Positions 1-9,169 are shown, counted from the stretch's first letter. The stretch: DNA of 64,000 nucleotides from Kaistella sp. SH40-3 (GCF_030686865.1 NZ_JAQYUS010000004.1:186001-250000); one strand, 5' to 3'. Notes: generated from the sequence alone by a model not told the origin. Numbers and translations are program-made.

Positions 1-1
1 T

Positions 2-1021
2 GAGAATACTACTTTTCAAAAATATTCGATGGCGAGAAGATGGCCATCTATTTTTACGGCAGAATATGGAATTTTGGACTCTGTGAAAATAGAAGCAAAA
101 TATCAAAATGAAATAAAGACCTTTTATATTCATCGGGAAAAAATCACCAAAGAAGAAAAGAAAAAAACCAAGCAGGAAAATAAAAAACAAACCAAAAGTG
201 AAACCGGAAAAACCAAAGATTATAATATTATTACTAAAAGTTTCAACCGCGATCTGCAATTTCCTACCAAAGATTCTACGGTTGCTTACCTAAAAATCAA
301 AACATTTTCTGGAACCTATTCTCGCAAATTTTATAAACAAAGTTTTGCAACCCTTAAAAAATCGCCTGCAAGGTATCTCATTTTAGATGTTCGGGATAAT
401 CTTGGTGGGTCACTTTCAGAGATCAATAACCTTTATTCCTATTTGGTTTCCGAAGAGTTTAAATTCATTAATGATATTGAACTAACTTCGCGTACATCGA
501 TGTTTTATGCCAATTATTTTAATGATGTTCCAGTTTTAGCCAAACCGATTGCGGCAATTACTTATCCAATATATTTGATTGGAACAGCATTTTCTGTGAA
601 AAAAAAGCAGGATAAGTTTTATTTAAAAAACAATGATATTTTCCCCGTGAAAAAACCGAAGAAGAACCATTTCAACGGAAAAATTTACGTTTTAATTAAT
701 GGCAGTAGTTTTTCTGCTTCATCAATTATTTCCTCAAAATTAAAAGGAGATAAAAGAGCATTTCTTGTGGGTGAAGAAACGGGTGGTGCCAATGATGGAA
801 CGGTTGCTGGTAGATATTCAACCGAGAAATTACCCTATTCGAAACTCAAATTACCGATTGGATTAATGCTGATTCAACCGAATATCAAATTTACAGAAAC
901 AAAAAAAGGAGTTCTCCCAGATCTAGAAATCATTCCTACTCTACAGCAGATTTTACAGAAAAAGGATGTTCAATTAGAGTGGGTTATGGAAGAGATAAAA
1001 AAGCAAAAAGTTGCCCTATAA
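2..1021 (+). CDS. S41 family peptidase, 5'-truncated by the window edge
   Basis: This is the C-terminal part of a C-terminal-processing-type serine protease (family S41), an envelope protease in this phylum. The frame is open from base 2 onward, so the gene starts before the window; the first in-window ATG at 29 is not the true start. The stretch FSASSIISSKLK fits the region of the catalytic serine and the following GEETGG matches the usual S41 glycine-rich segment. A lysine-rich insert lies near in-window residues 45-70. The stop at 1019-1021 directly abuts the stop of the convergent gene, with no terminator between them. Family assignment is secure; substrate unknown. Confidence 0.85.
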   Translation, partial: ENTTFQKYSMARRWPSIFTAEYGILDSVKIEAKYQNEIKTFYIHREKITKEEKKKTKQENKKQTKSETGKTKDYNIITKSFNRDLQFPTKDSTVAYLKIKTFSGTYSRKFYKQSFATLKKSPARYLILDVRDNLGGSLSEINNLYSYLVSEEFKFINDIELTSRTSMFYANYFNDVPVLAKPIAAITYPIYLIGTAFSVKKKQDKFYLKNNDIFPVKKPKKNHFNGKIYVLINGSSFSASSIISSKLKGDKRAFLVGEETGGANDGTVAGRYSTEKLPYSKLKLPIGLMLIQPNIKFTETKKGVLPDLEIIPTLQQILQKKDVQLEWVMEEIKKQKVAL

Positions 1022-1447
1022 TTAAACTTCGCAAAGTTGCTTAACTGTATTGAGCGCTTTGGGAAAACTGTTACTAAAATAAGTAATATACTCTTCTTCC
1101 GTCTTTATTGTTACGATTAACTTTGTTCCAAACTCAATTTCATAGAGGTCATAGTGCTCAATCGCACCTTCTTCAAAAGTTTTCTGCTGAGATACGCCAT
1201 CGAGTACCAAACCGAAATGTACAAAGTGCATCGATTGAAATGGAATTACTTTTTCCACCTTTGCAAAAAGGCCATGTTCTCCCGGCGACAAAAAACGAAT
1301 ATCATTGCCTTCTTTAAGTTCTCCTTCATAGTAAGAGCCCGGGATAAAACTGGCGGTCCAATCTCGGTAACTTTGCTCATTCCAAAGAATATTCCAGACT
1401 TTTTCTTTGGATGCATTAATCTCAATCGAAAATTCTAATTGTTTCAT
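1022..1447 (-). CDS. SRPBCC (START-like/AHSA1-type) domain protein
   Basis: A 141-residue cytosolic protein. The N-terminal pattern MKQLEFSIEINASKEKVW followed by WNEQSYRDWTASF is typical of the helix-grip SRPBCC fold, which forms a hydrophobic ligand pocket and is common in AHSA1-like proteins. There is no signal peptide and the length is normal for a single-domain member. Its stop codon touches the stop of the S41 peptidase on the other strand, so the two transcripts probably overlap. The ligand cannot be inferred from the sequence. Confidence 0.75.
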   Translation of the reverse strand: MKQLEFSIEINASKEKVWNILWNEQSYRDWTASFIPGSYYEGELKEGNDIRFLSPGEHGLFAKVEKVIPFQSMHFVHFGLVLDGVSQQKTFEEGAIEHYDLYEIEFGTKLIVTIKTEEEYITYFSNSFPKALNTVKQLCEV

Positions 1448-1608
1448 TATGCCATTATATTTTATAAAAATAAAAATAATAAATATAAAACTATAAATAT
1501 TCTTTGAAAAATTGTCAAAAATAATATTGATTTCACTGATAAAATTCTAAAATGCAAAAAACCGCATTCATCAAAAATTAAATATTGATAGGCCTACATT
1601 ACTAAAAT

Positions 1609-1641
1609 ACAAAAGACTCTCAAAAATTGAGAGTCTTTTGT
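1609..1641 (-). terminator. Intrinsic terminator of the GreA/GreB-like gene
   Basis: Perfect 15-bp stem (arms 1609-1623 and 1627-1641) with a 3-base loop and A/T-rich outer ends. It lies 17 bases downstream of the minus-strand gene ending at 1659. Confidence 0.85.
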
Positions 1642-1658
1642 ATAATAAGAGTCTAGAA

Positions 1659-2036
1659 CTAGTTAAAACGTTCTACTCCTACGATTTCAAATTGCTTTTC
1701 GCCTCCTTCAAACGGCCAGTTAATTACATCACCAACTTTATTTCCGACTGTGGCTAAGCCGATTGGTGAAAGAATAGAATATTTTCCTTTCTTGATTTTC
1801 TGTCTGTCTGTTTGTACAAACAAATATTTCTCTTCTTCATTGGTAGAAATATTTTTTATTTTTATTTCACAATTAACCGTTACAACATCCTCTGGCAGTT
1901 CTTTTCTAAGAACTTGTTTTGCGGTTTTAAGTTGATCCAGGAGAATTTGTTCTTCTTCCTGTGTTGTTCTTTTTCTGCGTAAATGATCTTTGATTAAATC
2001 GTAAACTCCGGTTGTTAAAACTATATTTTCTGACAT
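1659..2036 (-). CDS. GreA/GreB family transcription elongation factor (short form)
   Basis: A 125-residue protein with a short charged helical N-terminal part (residues about 10-50) and a C-terminal GreA/GreB-type FKBP-like domain (about 50-125), including YSILSPIGLATVGNKVGD and a terminal IVGVERF strand. Full GreA is about 158 residues, so the N-terminal coiled coil is shortened; Rnk-like proteins that bind RNA polymerase share this architecture. It probably acts at the RNA polymerase secondary channel, but whether it stimulates transcript cleavage is uncertain because the acidic coiled-coil tip is not clearly present. Confidence 0.75.
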   Translation of the reverse strand: MSENIVLTTGVYDLIKDHLRRKRTTQEEEQILLDQLKTAKQVLRKELPEDVVTVNCEIKIKNISTNEEEKYLFVQTDRQKIKKGKYSILSPIGLATVGNKVGDVINWPFEGGEKQFEIVGVERFN

Positions 2037-2461
2037 AATGATTTTTTAAAGTTGTTGTGGAATACTTAACTAGGATTCAGAAAGAAATTGCAATCACAAA
2101 GTAGGTGATTGTATTCTGTAAAAGTATTCGAAATTGATATGAGTATTTAGTGATTATAAACTACCCTGTCTCTGAATCTTGACAGGGTGTATTAGATGAA
2201 CTCTTTAGAATCTTTGAGGAATATATCATCATGCAAATAAGAAAAAACCAACCACTTTCCTTCAAAGAATAAATTCCCTGAAAAAAATTTGATAAGTGTA
2301 GTGTTTGCATCCATATCTCACGAATATAGGGAAAAGATAAGACAATTCCAAACTCTTAACCTTTGTTAACTACTTCTAATCAAAAAAACCAAGTTCAAAA
2401 CATTTTTTCCGAAAGGCATTTATCCTGATAAAAAAGAATAATTTTGTTTAAAATTAAAAAT
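2037..2461. other. Gene-free region with an isolated hairpin
   Basis: About 425 bases between two divergent genes. It holds an isolated inverted repeat (ACCCTGTC at 2163-2170 and GACAGGGT at 2181-2188, 10-base loop) and the tpx promoter at its right end. I see no coding region or RNA gene in it. Confidence 0.6.
2439..2446 (+). promoter_or_regulatory. -7 promoter element of tpx
   Basis: TAATTTTG matches the Bacteroidota -7 consensus TAnnTTTG and lies 15 bases before the ATG at 2462. No convincing -33 TTTG is seen at the usual distance. Confidence 0.55.
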
Positions 2462-3034
2462 ATGTTTTCAAAATTAATGTTCAGTACGTTACTATTTTTC
2501 TCCGCATTTCTATTTGCTCAGAATTCTAAAACAAGCAATACCGTTTTAGTGGGTGGAAAGCCAGTTCACACCTATTCGAAATTACCGGCAGTAAATAAGC
2601 AAGCGCCAAAATTTACTTTAACGGGTGTTGACATGAAAGATCAAAATCTTGACTCTTACAAAGGAAAATATTTAATTCTCAACATTTTCCCAAGTGTTGA
2701 TACAGGAGTTTGTTCGGCATCAGTTCGTCATTTCAATGAAGATGCAGCAAACATTCCGAATACCGTAGTTCTTTGTATTTCTAAGGATTTACCTTTCGCA
2801 CAGAAAAGATTTTGTGGTGCTGAAGGAATTAAAAATGTAGTAATGCTTTCAGATTTCCGTTCCGATTTCGGAAAAACTTATGGAGTAGAGATTACAGATT
2901 CTGCCATGAAAGGTCTTTTGAGTAGAGCGGTTGTTGTGATTGATCCTTCTGGAAAAATTATTTATGAAGAACAGGTTGATGATATTTCGCATGAACCGAA
3001 TTATGAGGCAGCAATTAAAGCGGTGAAGATGTAA
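2462..3034 (+). CDS. tpx: Thiol peroxidase, secreted form
   Basis: An atypical 2-Cys peroxiredoxin (Tpx family) that reduces hydroperoxides. The peroxidatic cysteine lies in PSVDTGVCSASVRHFN and the resolving cysteine in KRFCGAEG, spaced as in Tpx. A hydrophobic N-terminus ending near FLFAQN suggests export to the periplasm, unlike cytosolic E. coli Tpx. The ATG at 2462 is preferred to an upstream TTG at 2444 because the TTG overlaps the -7 promoter box. The gene is monocistronic, ending at a strong terminator. Confidence 0.9.
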   Translation: MFSKLMFSTLLFFSAFLFAQNSKTSNTVLVGGKPVHTYSKLPAVNKQAPKFTLTGVDMKDQNLDSYKGKYLILNIFPSVDTGVCSASVRHFNEDAANIPNTVVLCISKDLPFAQKRFCGAEGIKNVVMLSDFRSDFGKTYGVEITDSAMKGLLSRAVVVIDPSGKIIYEEQVDDISHEPNYEAAIKAVKM

Positions 3035-3065
3035 ATTTTCAATTTTCAAAAATTGACAAAACATA

Positions 3066-3095
3066 AAAACCTGCAATAATGCAGGTTTTCTTTTT
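3066..3095 (+). terminator. Intrinsic terminator of tpx
   Basis: 10-bp stem AAAACCTGCA/TGCAGGTTTT (3066-3075 and 3080-3089), 4-base loop, followed by a T-rich run. Confidence 0.85.
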
Positions 3096-3159
3096 ATCTG
3101 CAGAACAGACTTGAATACTTTTAAAATAAGTTTCTAATAATATGTTTAAAATTTAACTA

Positions 3160-5544
3160 CTAAAATTCAAATATAAATCCGAAATAAGGAATGGGTGTTG
3201 AACGGTCGCTTTCTCCAGTTTCAAGTAAATAATACTGTTGATTCTGTGAATCATTTGGATTCGCTATAATTCCATTATTGTTGGCATCACGCTGAAGATT
3301 TACTATTGGCAAATTGCTTGGGCTTTTCGATCCGTAAGCATTTACAACATCCATATAAGCCGTTAACTGCCATTTTTTGAAAACCCATTTTTTTTCTGCT
3401 CTTAAATCTAATTGATGAGAAAGATTACCGCGGGCTGAATTTAATAAAGAAAAATCCTGAAGTGGTCCGTTGGCAATATTCCAGATGTTGACCAAAGCAC
3501 TTCTCTGCAAATCATACGGCGTTTCTGGCAAACCAGATTGCATTCTAAATCTTGCTCCTAAATTCCAGTTTCTGTTCAAATATTTTCCGGCAGTAATTGC
3601 AAGAATATGTCGCGAATCCCAACTTGAAGGCAATAAATTTCCAGCAGCATTGGAGAATTTTGAATAGCCAAAAGTGTAAGCCATAATTCCATAAAAATTA
3701 TTGACGGTTCTTTTTTGAGCCAAAAATTCAATACCATAAGTTTCACCAAAACCTCTTGAATCCAAAGGTTCATTTCCAACAACGCCAAAATTGGCGCCGA
3801 CATTCGCTAACGAAATTTGGTTTCGAAGCGAGAAAGGATAATTTTTATATTTCTTATAGAAACCTTCAACAGTTAGTCGCAGATTGTTTTTCCCATTGTA
3901 TTCTACTCCACCAACGATGTGCGAATTCCGAATATATTTTAAAGAATTTTCATTGGTAAAGTTCCCATTCTCCATAAAGCCAAGCGCCGTATAAGCCGGA
4001 AGTTGATAATAGATTCCAGTATTAAAATTCAAAGCAAATTCTGGATTCAATTTATAACTCAAAGAAATTCGTGGAGAAAATTGTTCTAAAGGATTGCTTG
4101 TTTTTTCATTATAATTACTCGCATCGAAACGAGCACCAGCAGAAACTTGAAGTTGATCATCAAAAAACTTTGAGGCCGTTTGAACATACATTCCATATTG
4201 GAACACGTTAATTTCAGATAAAATATCATCAAAATTCACCGCATTTTGAGTTACATTTTTTACCGTTGAATTATTGTAATATTTTGAAAAATTGATATTG
4301 GCTCCAGCACTGAACTGATAATCTGCCCACGTAAAATTTCGGTCGAATCTTACTTTATTTTCACTTTCCTGCGATTTGTAATTGTAAAGTAAATTATCCG
4401 GAGTTTCAATGTTTCGATAATATTTTAAAGCCTGATTATCGAGCATATTTCTACTTGCAGTCAAAAGCCAGTTTCCATTTTCAGCCAAGTGGCGATATCC
4501 TGCACCAATGGTGTAATTCCATTGGGGAGAAACTGGAAGTTGATCGATTAAAGTTAAATTAGTTAAGGTCTTTTCTGCATCATCATTAAATTTAAAACTG
4601 TCTTTGGCACCTAAACCGAGAAAAAATAATTCATCACCTGATTGGTATTTTTTAGAAACTTTAAAAGTGGCGTCATAATAACTGGGTAAAAAAGGCAAAC
4701 CAATTGCTTTAAATAACAACTGCAAATTCGATTTACGAACACTGAAAAGTCCTGTCCAGGATTGATCTTTGGAAAGCGGACCATCAGCCATCAACTGCAT
4801 ATCATCTAAACCGATAACTGCTTTGTAACCGAGTTTATCTTTTCTTGCCTGCTTTAAATTAAATTCAAATAAAGAAGACAAAGCGCCATTTCTACCAGCT
4901 GGAAAAGCGCCACTATAAAAATATACATCTTTTACAAAATCAATCGTAATAATTCCTCGAGGTCCACCAGAAGCACCTTGGGTTTGAAAGTGATTGATTA
5001 CGGGAACTTCGATTCCATCAATATAAAATTTATTTTCGGCAGAACTTCCACCACGGATAAATAAGTCATTTCTAAAAGTTGCCGTACTTCCAACGCCAGG
5101 AAAACTTAAAATCGCTTTAGAAACATCACGAGTTGAACCAGCATTTTTCTGCACTTCTTCACTGGTGATATTTCTTAATGATAACGGACTTTCTGCGGTC
5201 GTTTTATATTGCTTTTTGGTGAAAATAATTTCATCAATATTTTTCGCAATTCTATTTAAACCAATAGAAAAACTAAGATTTTGATTCGGAACAATATTAA
5301 TATCATTTAAAAATCCTGTTTCATAACCATCTGAATCAATCTCCAAATTATAGTTTCCAGAAGGTAGTGCAGAAATAATAATATTTCCTACACCGGAAAA
5401 CTCCTGTTGATTTTTTACAACCGTGACTTTGGCTGGAAGCGGTTTTTTGGTGAAATCATCAAACACATTAACGTTGATACTACCACTTTGAGCAGAAATA
5501 AAAATAGAAAGTACAAGTAGGAAAAAAGAGACTTTAAATTTCAT
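3160..5544 (-). CDS. TonB-dependent outer membrane receptor with N-terminal CarboxypepD-reg-like domain
   Basis: A 794-residue outer membrane transporter energised by TonB. A signal peptide (about 1-18) precedes a beta-sandwich carboxypeptidase-regulatory-like domain (about 20-95, containing PLPAKVTVV and LPSGNYNLEI). A plug domain follows (about 110-240, with FPGVGSTATFRNDLFIRGG and FYIDGIEVP), then a beta-barrel ending in the aromatic C-terminus FGFIFEF. It lies 72 bases downstream of the fasciclin lipoprotein gene on the same strand, and I see no promoter of its own, so co-transcription through the intervening hairpin is likely. The substrate is unknown; there is no SusD partner, which argues against a glycan-uptake pair. 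Confidence 0.85.
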   Translation of the reverse strand: MKFKVSFFLLVLSIFISAQSGSINVNVFDDFTKKPLPAKVTVVKNQQEFSGVGNIIISALPSGNYNLEIDSDGYETGFLNDINIVPNQNLSFSIGLNRIAKNIDEIIFTKKQYKTTAESPLSLRNITSEEVQKNAGSTRDVSKAILSFPGVGSTATFRNDLFIRGGSSAENKFYIDGIEVPVINHFQTQGASGGPRGIITIDFVKDVYFYSGAFPAGRNGALSSLFEFNLKQARKDKLGYKAVIGLDDMQLMADGPLSKDQSWTGLFSVRKSNLQLLFKAIGLPFLPSYYDATFKVSKKYQSGDELFFLGLGAKDSFKFNDDAEKTLTNLTLIDQLPVSPQWNYTIGAGYRHLAENGNWLLTASRNMLDNQALKYYRNIETPDNLLYNYKSQESENKVRFDRNFTWADYQFSAGANINFSKYYNNSTVKNVTQNAVNFDDILSEINVFQYGMYVQTASKFFDDQLQVSAGARFDASNYNEKTSNPLEQFSPRISLSYKLNPEFALNFNTGIYYQLPAYTALGFMENGNFTNENSLKYIRNSHIVGGVEYNGKNNLRLTVEGFYKKYKNYPFSLRNQISLANVGANFGVVGNEPLDSRGFGETYGIEFLAQKRTVNNFYGIMAYTFGYSKFSNAAGNLLPSSWDSRHILAITAGKYLNRNWNLGARFRMQSGLPETPYDLQRSALVNIWNIANGPLQDFSLLNSARGNLSHQLDLRAEKKWVFKKWQLTAYMDVVNAYGSKSPSNLPIVNLQRDANNNGIIANPNDSQNQQYYLLETGESDRSTPIPYFGFIFEF

Positions 5545-5570
5545 TAAAAAAATTTTGGGCTAAATTACAA

Positions 5571-5596
5571 TAAGCGCCCCAATATTGGGACGCTTA
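5571..5596 (-). terminator. Strand-biased hairpin between the fasciclin and TonB receptor genes
   Basis: A 10-bp stem (5571-5580 and 5587-5596) with a 6-base loop. Read on the minus strand it is fully paired with one G-U wobble; read on the plus strand the same position is a C-A mismatch. It follows the fasciclin gene by 21 bases, but the downstream T tract is weak, so it may act as a partial terminator or an RNA stabiliser. Confidence 0.55.
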
Positions 5597-5616
5597 TCAG
5601 GGTAAAAAAAAAACTA

Positions 5617-6567
5617 CTATGGTAATAAAACTTTGTCTATGGCGTGAACAATACCATTAGAACACTGAACATCTGTCAAGATGATGTTTGCAGTTCTGTT
5701 ATTCGCGTCTTTAATTTTTGCACCACCAATGGTTGTGATTGTAAACATTCCACCTTGGAAAGTTGTTACTGACATGTTATTCGTTAAATCTGTTGAAGCC
5801 ACATTTGCTCCTGCAACAACGTGATATTTCAATACATTTTCTAAAGTTGCCTGTGGAATTGCTGCTAAATTAGGTGCACCAATTTCAGTTAACAATGAAC
5901 TAAATGCAGCATTAGTAGGTGCAAACACCGTAAATGGAGAACTTGCTGTTCGACTTAAAATCCCTACAAAGTTTGGCATATCTGATCTCGTAAGCGCTGC
6001 AACTAAAGAAGTGAAATTAGGATTAGCCAAAGCGTGAGTAACGATTGTTGGTAAACCAATTACAGCATCAACTTTGTGGATTACGCCATTTGTAGCCATA
6101 ATATCGGCTTTGGTAACATTTGAAATTCCGTTAATTTTCACTCCAGAAGCATTGTTGATAAACATGCTCAAATTTCTCGTTGTAGAAGCCCCTCCTTTTG
6201 CTAAAGTAGAAACGTAACCCGTAGTAATTTGGCTTGAAGTTACTTTCGCTGCTAGAACGTGATTTAATAAAATTTCTTTTAAGGCAGCTGCTGGAACATC
6301 ATTTAAACTTGCAAATCCATTTGCAGTCAAGAAAGAAGTAAATGCCGAATTTGAGGGTGCGAAAACGGTAAAAGTTCCCGTTCCATCTAAAGTTGCAGCA
6401 AGACCTGCTTTGTCGATTGCCGCTTTTAAGGATGATAAATCAGAATCTCGCGATGCAATTGCGTAAATGGTTTGACTCATTACAGGTTCATCGTCATTGT
6501 TGCTGCAACTTACTGTTGCGAATCCTACAGCAAATAATACTGAAAGGACTTTAAAAATGTTTTTCAT
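5617..6567 (-). CDS. Fasciclin (FAS1) domain lipoprotein, two repeats
   Basis: A surface or periplasmic lipoprotein. The ATG at 6567 is chosen over an upstream TTG, giving the signal MKNIFKVLSVLFAVGF with lipobox cysteine in TVSCSNNDD; the acidic residues after the cysteine are common in exported flavobacterial lipoproteins. Two FAS1 domains follow (about 30-165 and 170-315), each with the signatures TVFAPSNSAF or TVFAPTNAAF and a terminal VIHKVDAVI or IVHAIDKVL motif. FAS1 domains mediate adhesion or matrix binding. It leads a probable two-gene transcript with the TonB receptor; a long palindrome lies upstream of its promoter. Confidence 0.88.
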   Translation of the reverse strand: MKNIFKVLSVLFAVGFATVSCSNNDDEPVMSQTIYAIASRDSDLSSLKAAIDKAGLAATLDGTGTFTVFAPSNSAFTSFLTANGFASLNDVPAAALKEILLNHVLAAKVTSSQITTGYVSTLAKGGASTTRNLSMFINNASGVKINGISNVTKADIMATNGVIHKVDAVIGLPTIVTHALANPNFTSLVAALTRSDMPNFVGILSRTASSPFTVFAPTNAAFSSLLTEIGAPNLAAIPQATLENVLKYHVVAGANVASTDLTNNMSVTTFQGGMFTITTIGGAKIKDANNRTANIILTDVQCSNGIVHAIDKVLLP

Positions 6568-6588
6568 AATAATATTTTTTTTATTAAT

Positions 6589-6596
6589 CAAATATA
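6589..6596 (-). promoter_or_regulatory. -7 promoter element of the fasciclin gene
   Basis: TATATTTG on the minus strand, 21 bases before the ATG. No matching -33 box is found; a palindrome lies further upstream. Confidence 0.55.
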
Positions 6597-6621
6597 GGAT
6601 GTTTTTTTACTTATTTAAATA

Positions 6622-6645
6622 TATTAGTATTATTTAATACTAATA
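6622..6645. promoter_or_regulatory. Perfect 11-bp palindrome upstream of the fasciclin promoter
   Basis: TATTAGTATTA (6622-6632) and TAATACTAATA (6635-6645), separated by two bases. It lies about 25 bases upstream of the -7 box, where an activator or repressor could act. No regulator gene is adjacent. Confidence 0.45.
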
Positions 6646-6692
6646 AGTTTTATTTATAGAATCTATATTAGCCTAATACCCAATAAACAAAG

Positions 6693-6717
6693 AGACCTCG
6701 CACAATTTGCGAGGTCT
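6693..6717 (-). terminator. Intrinsic terminator of urocanate hydratase
   Basis: Perfect 10-bp GC-rich stem AGACCTCGCA/TGCGAGGTCT with a 5-base loop, 26 bases past the minus-strand stop codon, flanked by T-rich sequence in both directions. Confidence 0.8.
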
Positions 6718-6742
6718 TTTAATTAAAAATAAATTAATTATA

Positions 6743-8728
6743 TTAAAATAAATTTTCGTCTACTATATTTGGTAAGGTTACCTTCAAATTCGGTTCTATA
6801 TCCATGGCACGTTTAATGGCGAAAATAGCACCTTCATTTCTTGCCCAACTTCTGCGGGAAATTCCATTGTTCACATCCCAGAAAAGCATTGATTTTAATC
6901 TTCGGTCTGCATCATCACTTCCATCGAGTAACATTCCGAAACCACCATTAATAACTTCGCCCCATCCAACGCCGCCGCCATTATGAATAGAAACCCAAGT
7001 CGCTCCGCGGAAACTGTCGCCAATCACATTCTGAATCGCCATATCTGCAGTGAATCGAGAACCATCATATATATTAGAAGTTTCGCGATAAGGAGAATCT
7101 GTTCCCGAAACATCGTGGTGATCTCTTCCTAAAACAACTGGCCCAATTTCTCCATTTTTAATGGCTTTGTTAAAGGCTTCTGCGATTTTCATTCTTCCTT
7201 CTGCATCAGCATAGAGAATTCTGGCTTGGGATCCAACAACTAGTTTGTTTTGTTGTGCCTCTTTAATCCAGGTAATATTATCTTGCATTTGCTGCTGAAT
7301 TTCTGTTGGCGAATTTTTCATGATTTCTTCTAAAACTGCACAGGCGATTTCGTCAGTCTTCTGAAGATCTTCAGGTTTTCCACTGGCACAAACCCAACGA
7401 AAAGGTCCGAAACCAAAATCGAAACACATCGGTCCCATAATATCCTGCACATAACTTGGATATTTAAATTCTCTTCCAAGCGTTGGATTTTCTGACATTA
7501 CATCGGCTCCGGCTCTACTCGCTTCTAATAAAAATGCATTTCCGTAATCGAAGAAATAAGTTCCTTTTTCTGTATGTTTGTTGATTGCGGCTGCGTATCT
7601 TCGCAAACTTTCCTGAACTTTTTCTTTAAATAAATCAGGATTTTCGGCCATCATTTTATTGGCTTCTTCAAAAGAAATTCCGACCGGATAATATCCTCCT
7701 GCCCAAGGATTATGAAGAGAAGTCTGATCTGAACCAATATCGATATGCAAATTTTCTTGGTCGAATTTTTCCCATACTTCAACAACATTTCCGAGATATG
7801 CCAAAGAAACTGTTTCTTTATTTTCCTGCGCTTTTTTAACTCTTACCACCAGTTCATCAAGATTTTCATGAATTTCATCAATCCATTTTTGCTCGTGACG
7901 AATCTTGGTAATTTTAGGATTTACTTCTGCACAAACCGTTATACATCCAGCGATATTTCCGGCTTTTGGTTGCGCACCAGACATTCCGCCTAATCCTGAA
8001 GTGATGAATAATCCGCCTTTGGGTTCTTTTTTAATTTTTCTGAAAGCATTCAAAACCGTAATCGTCGTTCCATGAACAATTCCTTGTGGACCAATGTACA
8101 TGTAACTTCCAGCGGTCATTTGTCCATATTGTGAAACTCCCAACGCATTAAATTTTTCCCAATCATCAGGTTTTGAATAATTTGGAATCACCATTCCATT
8201 CGCTACAACAACTCTAGGCGCGTCTTTATGACTCGGAAATAATCCCATCGGATGCCCGGAATACATGGTCAAAGTTTGGTTGTCTGTCATTTCCGACAGA
8301 TATTTCATGGTCAAAAGATATTGTGCCCAGTTCTGGAAAACCGCTCCGTTTCCACCGTAAGTAATTAATTCGTGTGGATGTTGGGCCACAGCATAATCCA
8401 AGTTATTTTGAATCATCAGCATAATTGATTTCGCCTGTTGAGAGTTTCCTGGATAGTCGGAAATGGATCTTGCTTTCATTTCATAATCCGGACGAAAACG
8501 ATACATATAAATTCTCCCGTATTTCTCCAATTCTTCTCTAAATTCAGGCAACAATTCTGCATGAAATTTAGGCTCGAAATAACGAAGTGCGTTTTTTAGT
8601 GCCAGTTTCTTTTCTTCGTTAGTAAGAATTTCTTTCCGCTTTGGAGCGTGGTTAATTTGTGGATTGTATGGTTTAAGAGCAGGAAGTTCATTTGGAATTC
8701 CCTGTTGAATCTGTTCTTGAAAAGTCAT
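6743..8728 (-). CDS. hutU: Urocanate hydratase
   Basis: Converts urocanate to imidazolone propionate in histidine degradation, using tightly bound NAD. The 661-residue protein has the N-terminal GGNGAVFQNWAQYLLTM segment, the dinucleotide-binding stretch TSGLGGMSGAQPKAGNIAGC, and the conserved VLGRDHHDVSGTDSPYRE and HNGGGVGWGEVINGG blocks near the C-terminus. It is about 100 residues longer than Bacillus or Pseudomonas HutU. It stands alone: neighbouring genes are not histidine-degradation genes, so the other hut genes must lie elsewhere. Confidence 0.95.
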   Translation of the reverse strand: MTFQEQIQQGIPNELPALKPYNPQINHAPKRKEILTNEEKKLALKNALRYFEPKFHAELLPEFREELEKYGRIYMYRFRPDYEMKARSISDYPGNSQQAKSIMLMIQNNLDYAVAQHPHELITYGGNGAVFQNWAQYLLTMKYLSEMTDNQTLTMYSGHPMGLFPSHKDAPRVVVANGMVIPNYSKPDDWEKFNALGVSQYGQMTAGSYMYIGPQGIVHGTTITVLNAFRKIKKEPKGGLFITSGLGGMSGAQPKAGNIAGCITVCAEVNPKITKIRHEQKWIDEIHENLDELVVRVKKAQENKETVSLAYLGNVVEVWEKFDQENLHIDIGSDQTSLHNPWAGGYYPVGISFEEANKMMAENPDLFKEKVQESLRRYAAAINKHTEKGTYFFDYGNAFLLEASRAGADVMSENPTLGREFKYPSYVQDIMGPMCFDFGFGPFRWVCASGKPEDLQKTDEIACAVLEEIMKNSPTEIQQQMQDNITWIKEAQQNKLVVGSQARILYADAEGRMKIAEAFNKAIKNGEIGPVVLGRDHHDVSGTDSPYRETSNIYDGSRFTADMAIQNVIGDSFRGATWVSIHNGGGVGWGEVINGGFGMLLDGSDDADRRLKSMLFWDVNNGISRRSWARNEGAIFAIKRAMDIEPNLKVTLPNIVDENLF

Positions 8729-8844
8729 TATATTTCAAAGTTGTGAGTTGATACTATTCGAAGTTTTAAAGATATTCAAATTAGAAAATACAAAGCAAAG
8801 AAAACAGGGAAAAATTCCCCTCCTCTAGATTTCAAACATTAAAA

Positions 8845-8869
8845 AACCTTACTCTAATAAAGTAAGGTT
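8845..8869 (-). terminator. Intrinsic terminator of the acidic-protein gene
   Basis: Perfect 9-bp stem AACCTTACT/AGTAAGGTT with a 7-base loop and A tract on the plus strand (T tract in the minus transcript), just after the stop of the minus-strand gene. Confidence 0.8.
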
Positions 8870-8875
8870 GAATTA

Positions 8876-9169
8876 TTATGATAATAAATCTTCATTTTCT
8901 TCTTCATGATTATCTTCATTATCACTCAGACTGTAGAAATTATTTTCTTCGTCCTCAGAGCCGATTTCTTCCATTTCATCATCAGCACTTGAACCGGGAA
9001 CATCCAAATCATCACCAACTTTTTCGATTTCCTGCTGCTCATTCTCAATCGGATTTCCATCTCCGTCTAATGAAATATGTTCTTCCTGATTAAAAATATC
9101 ATTTTCAGAACTGTAGTTCATTTCTTCTAAATTCTCTTTTTGCTCGTGTGTATTATCTTGTGGTGTCAT
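8876..9169 (-). CDS. Small, very acidic hypothetical protein
   Basis: A 97-residue protein that is more than one third Asp plus Glu and nearly devoid of Lys and Arg, with no predicted membrane segment or signal peptide. The composition suggests an intrinsically disordered protein. I do not recognise a domain. The reading frame is supported by a dedicated terminator immediately downstream. Function unknown. Confidence 0.6.
   Translation of the reverse strand: MTPQDNTHEQKENLEEMNYSSENDIFNQEEHISLDGDGNPIENEQQEIEKVGDDLDVPGSSADDEMEEIGSEDEENNFYSLSDNEDNHEEENEDLLS

Noticed and set aside
1108-1438. Plus-strand open frames opposite the SRPBCC gene
   Set aside because: They lie antisense to a well-supported domain protein and show no family resemblance.
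2444-2461. TTG start upstream of tpx
   Set aside because: It overlaps the -7 promoter box, and the ATG at 2462 gives a normal signal peptide.
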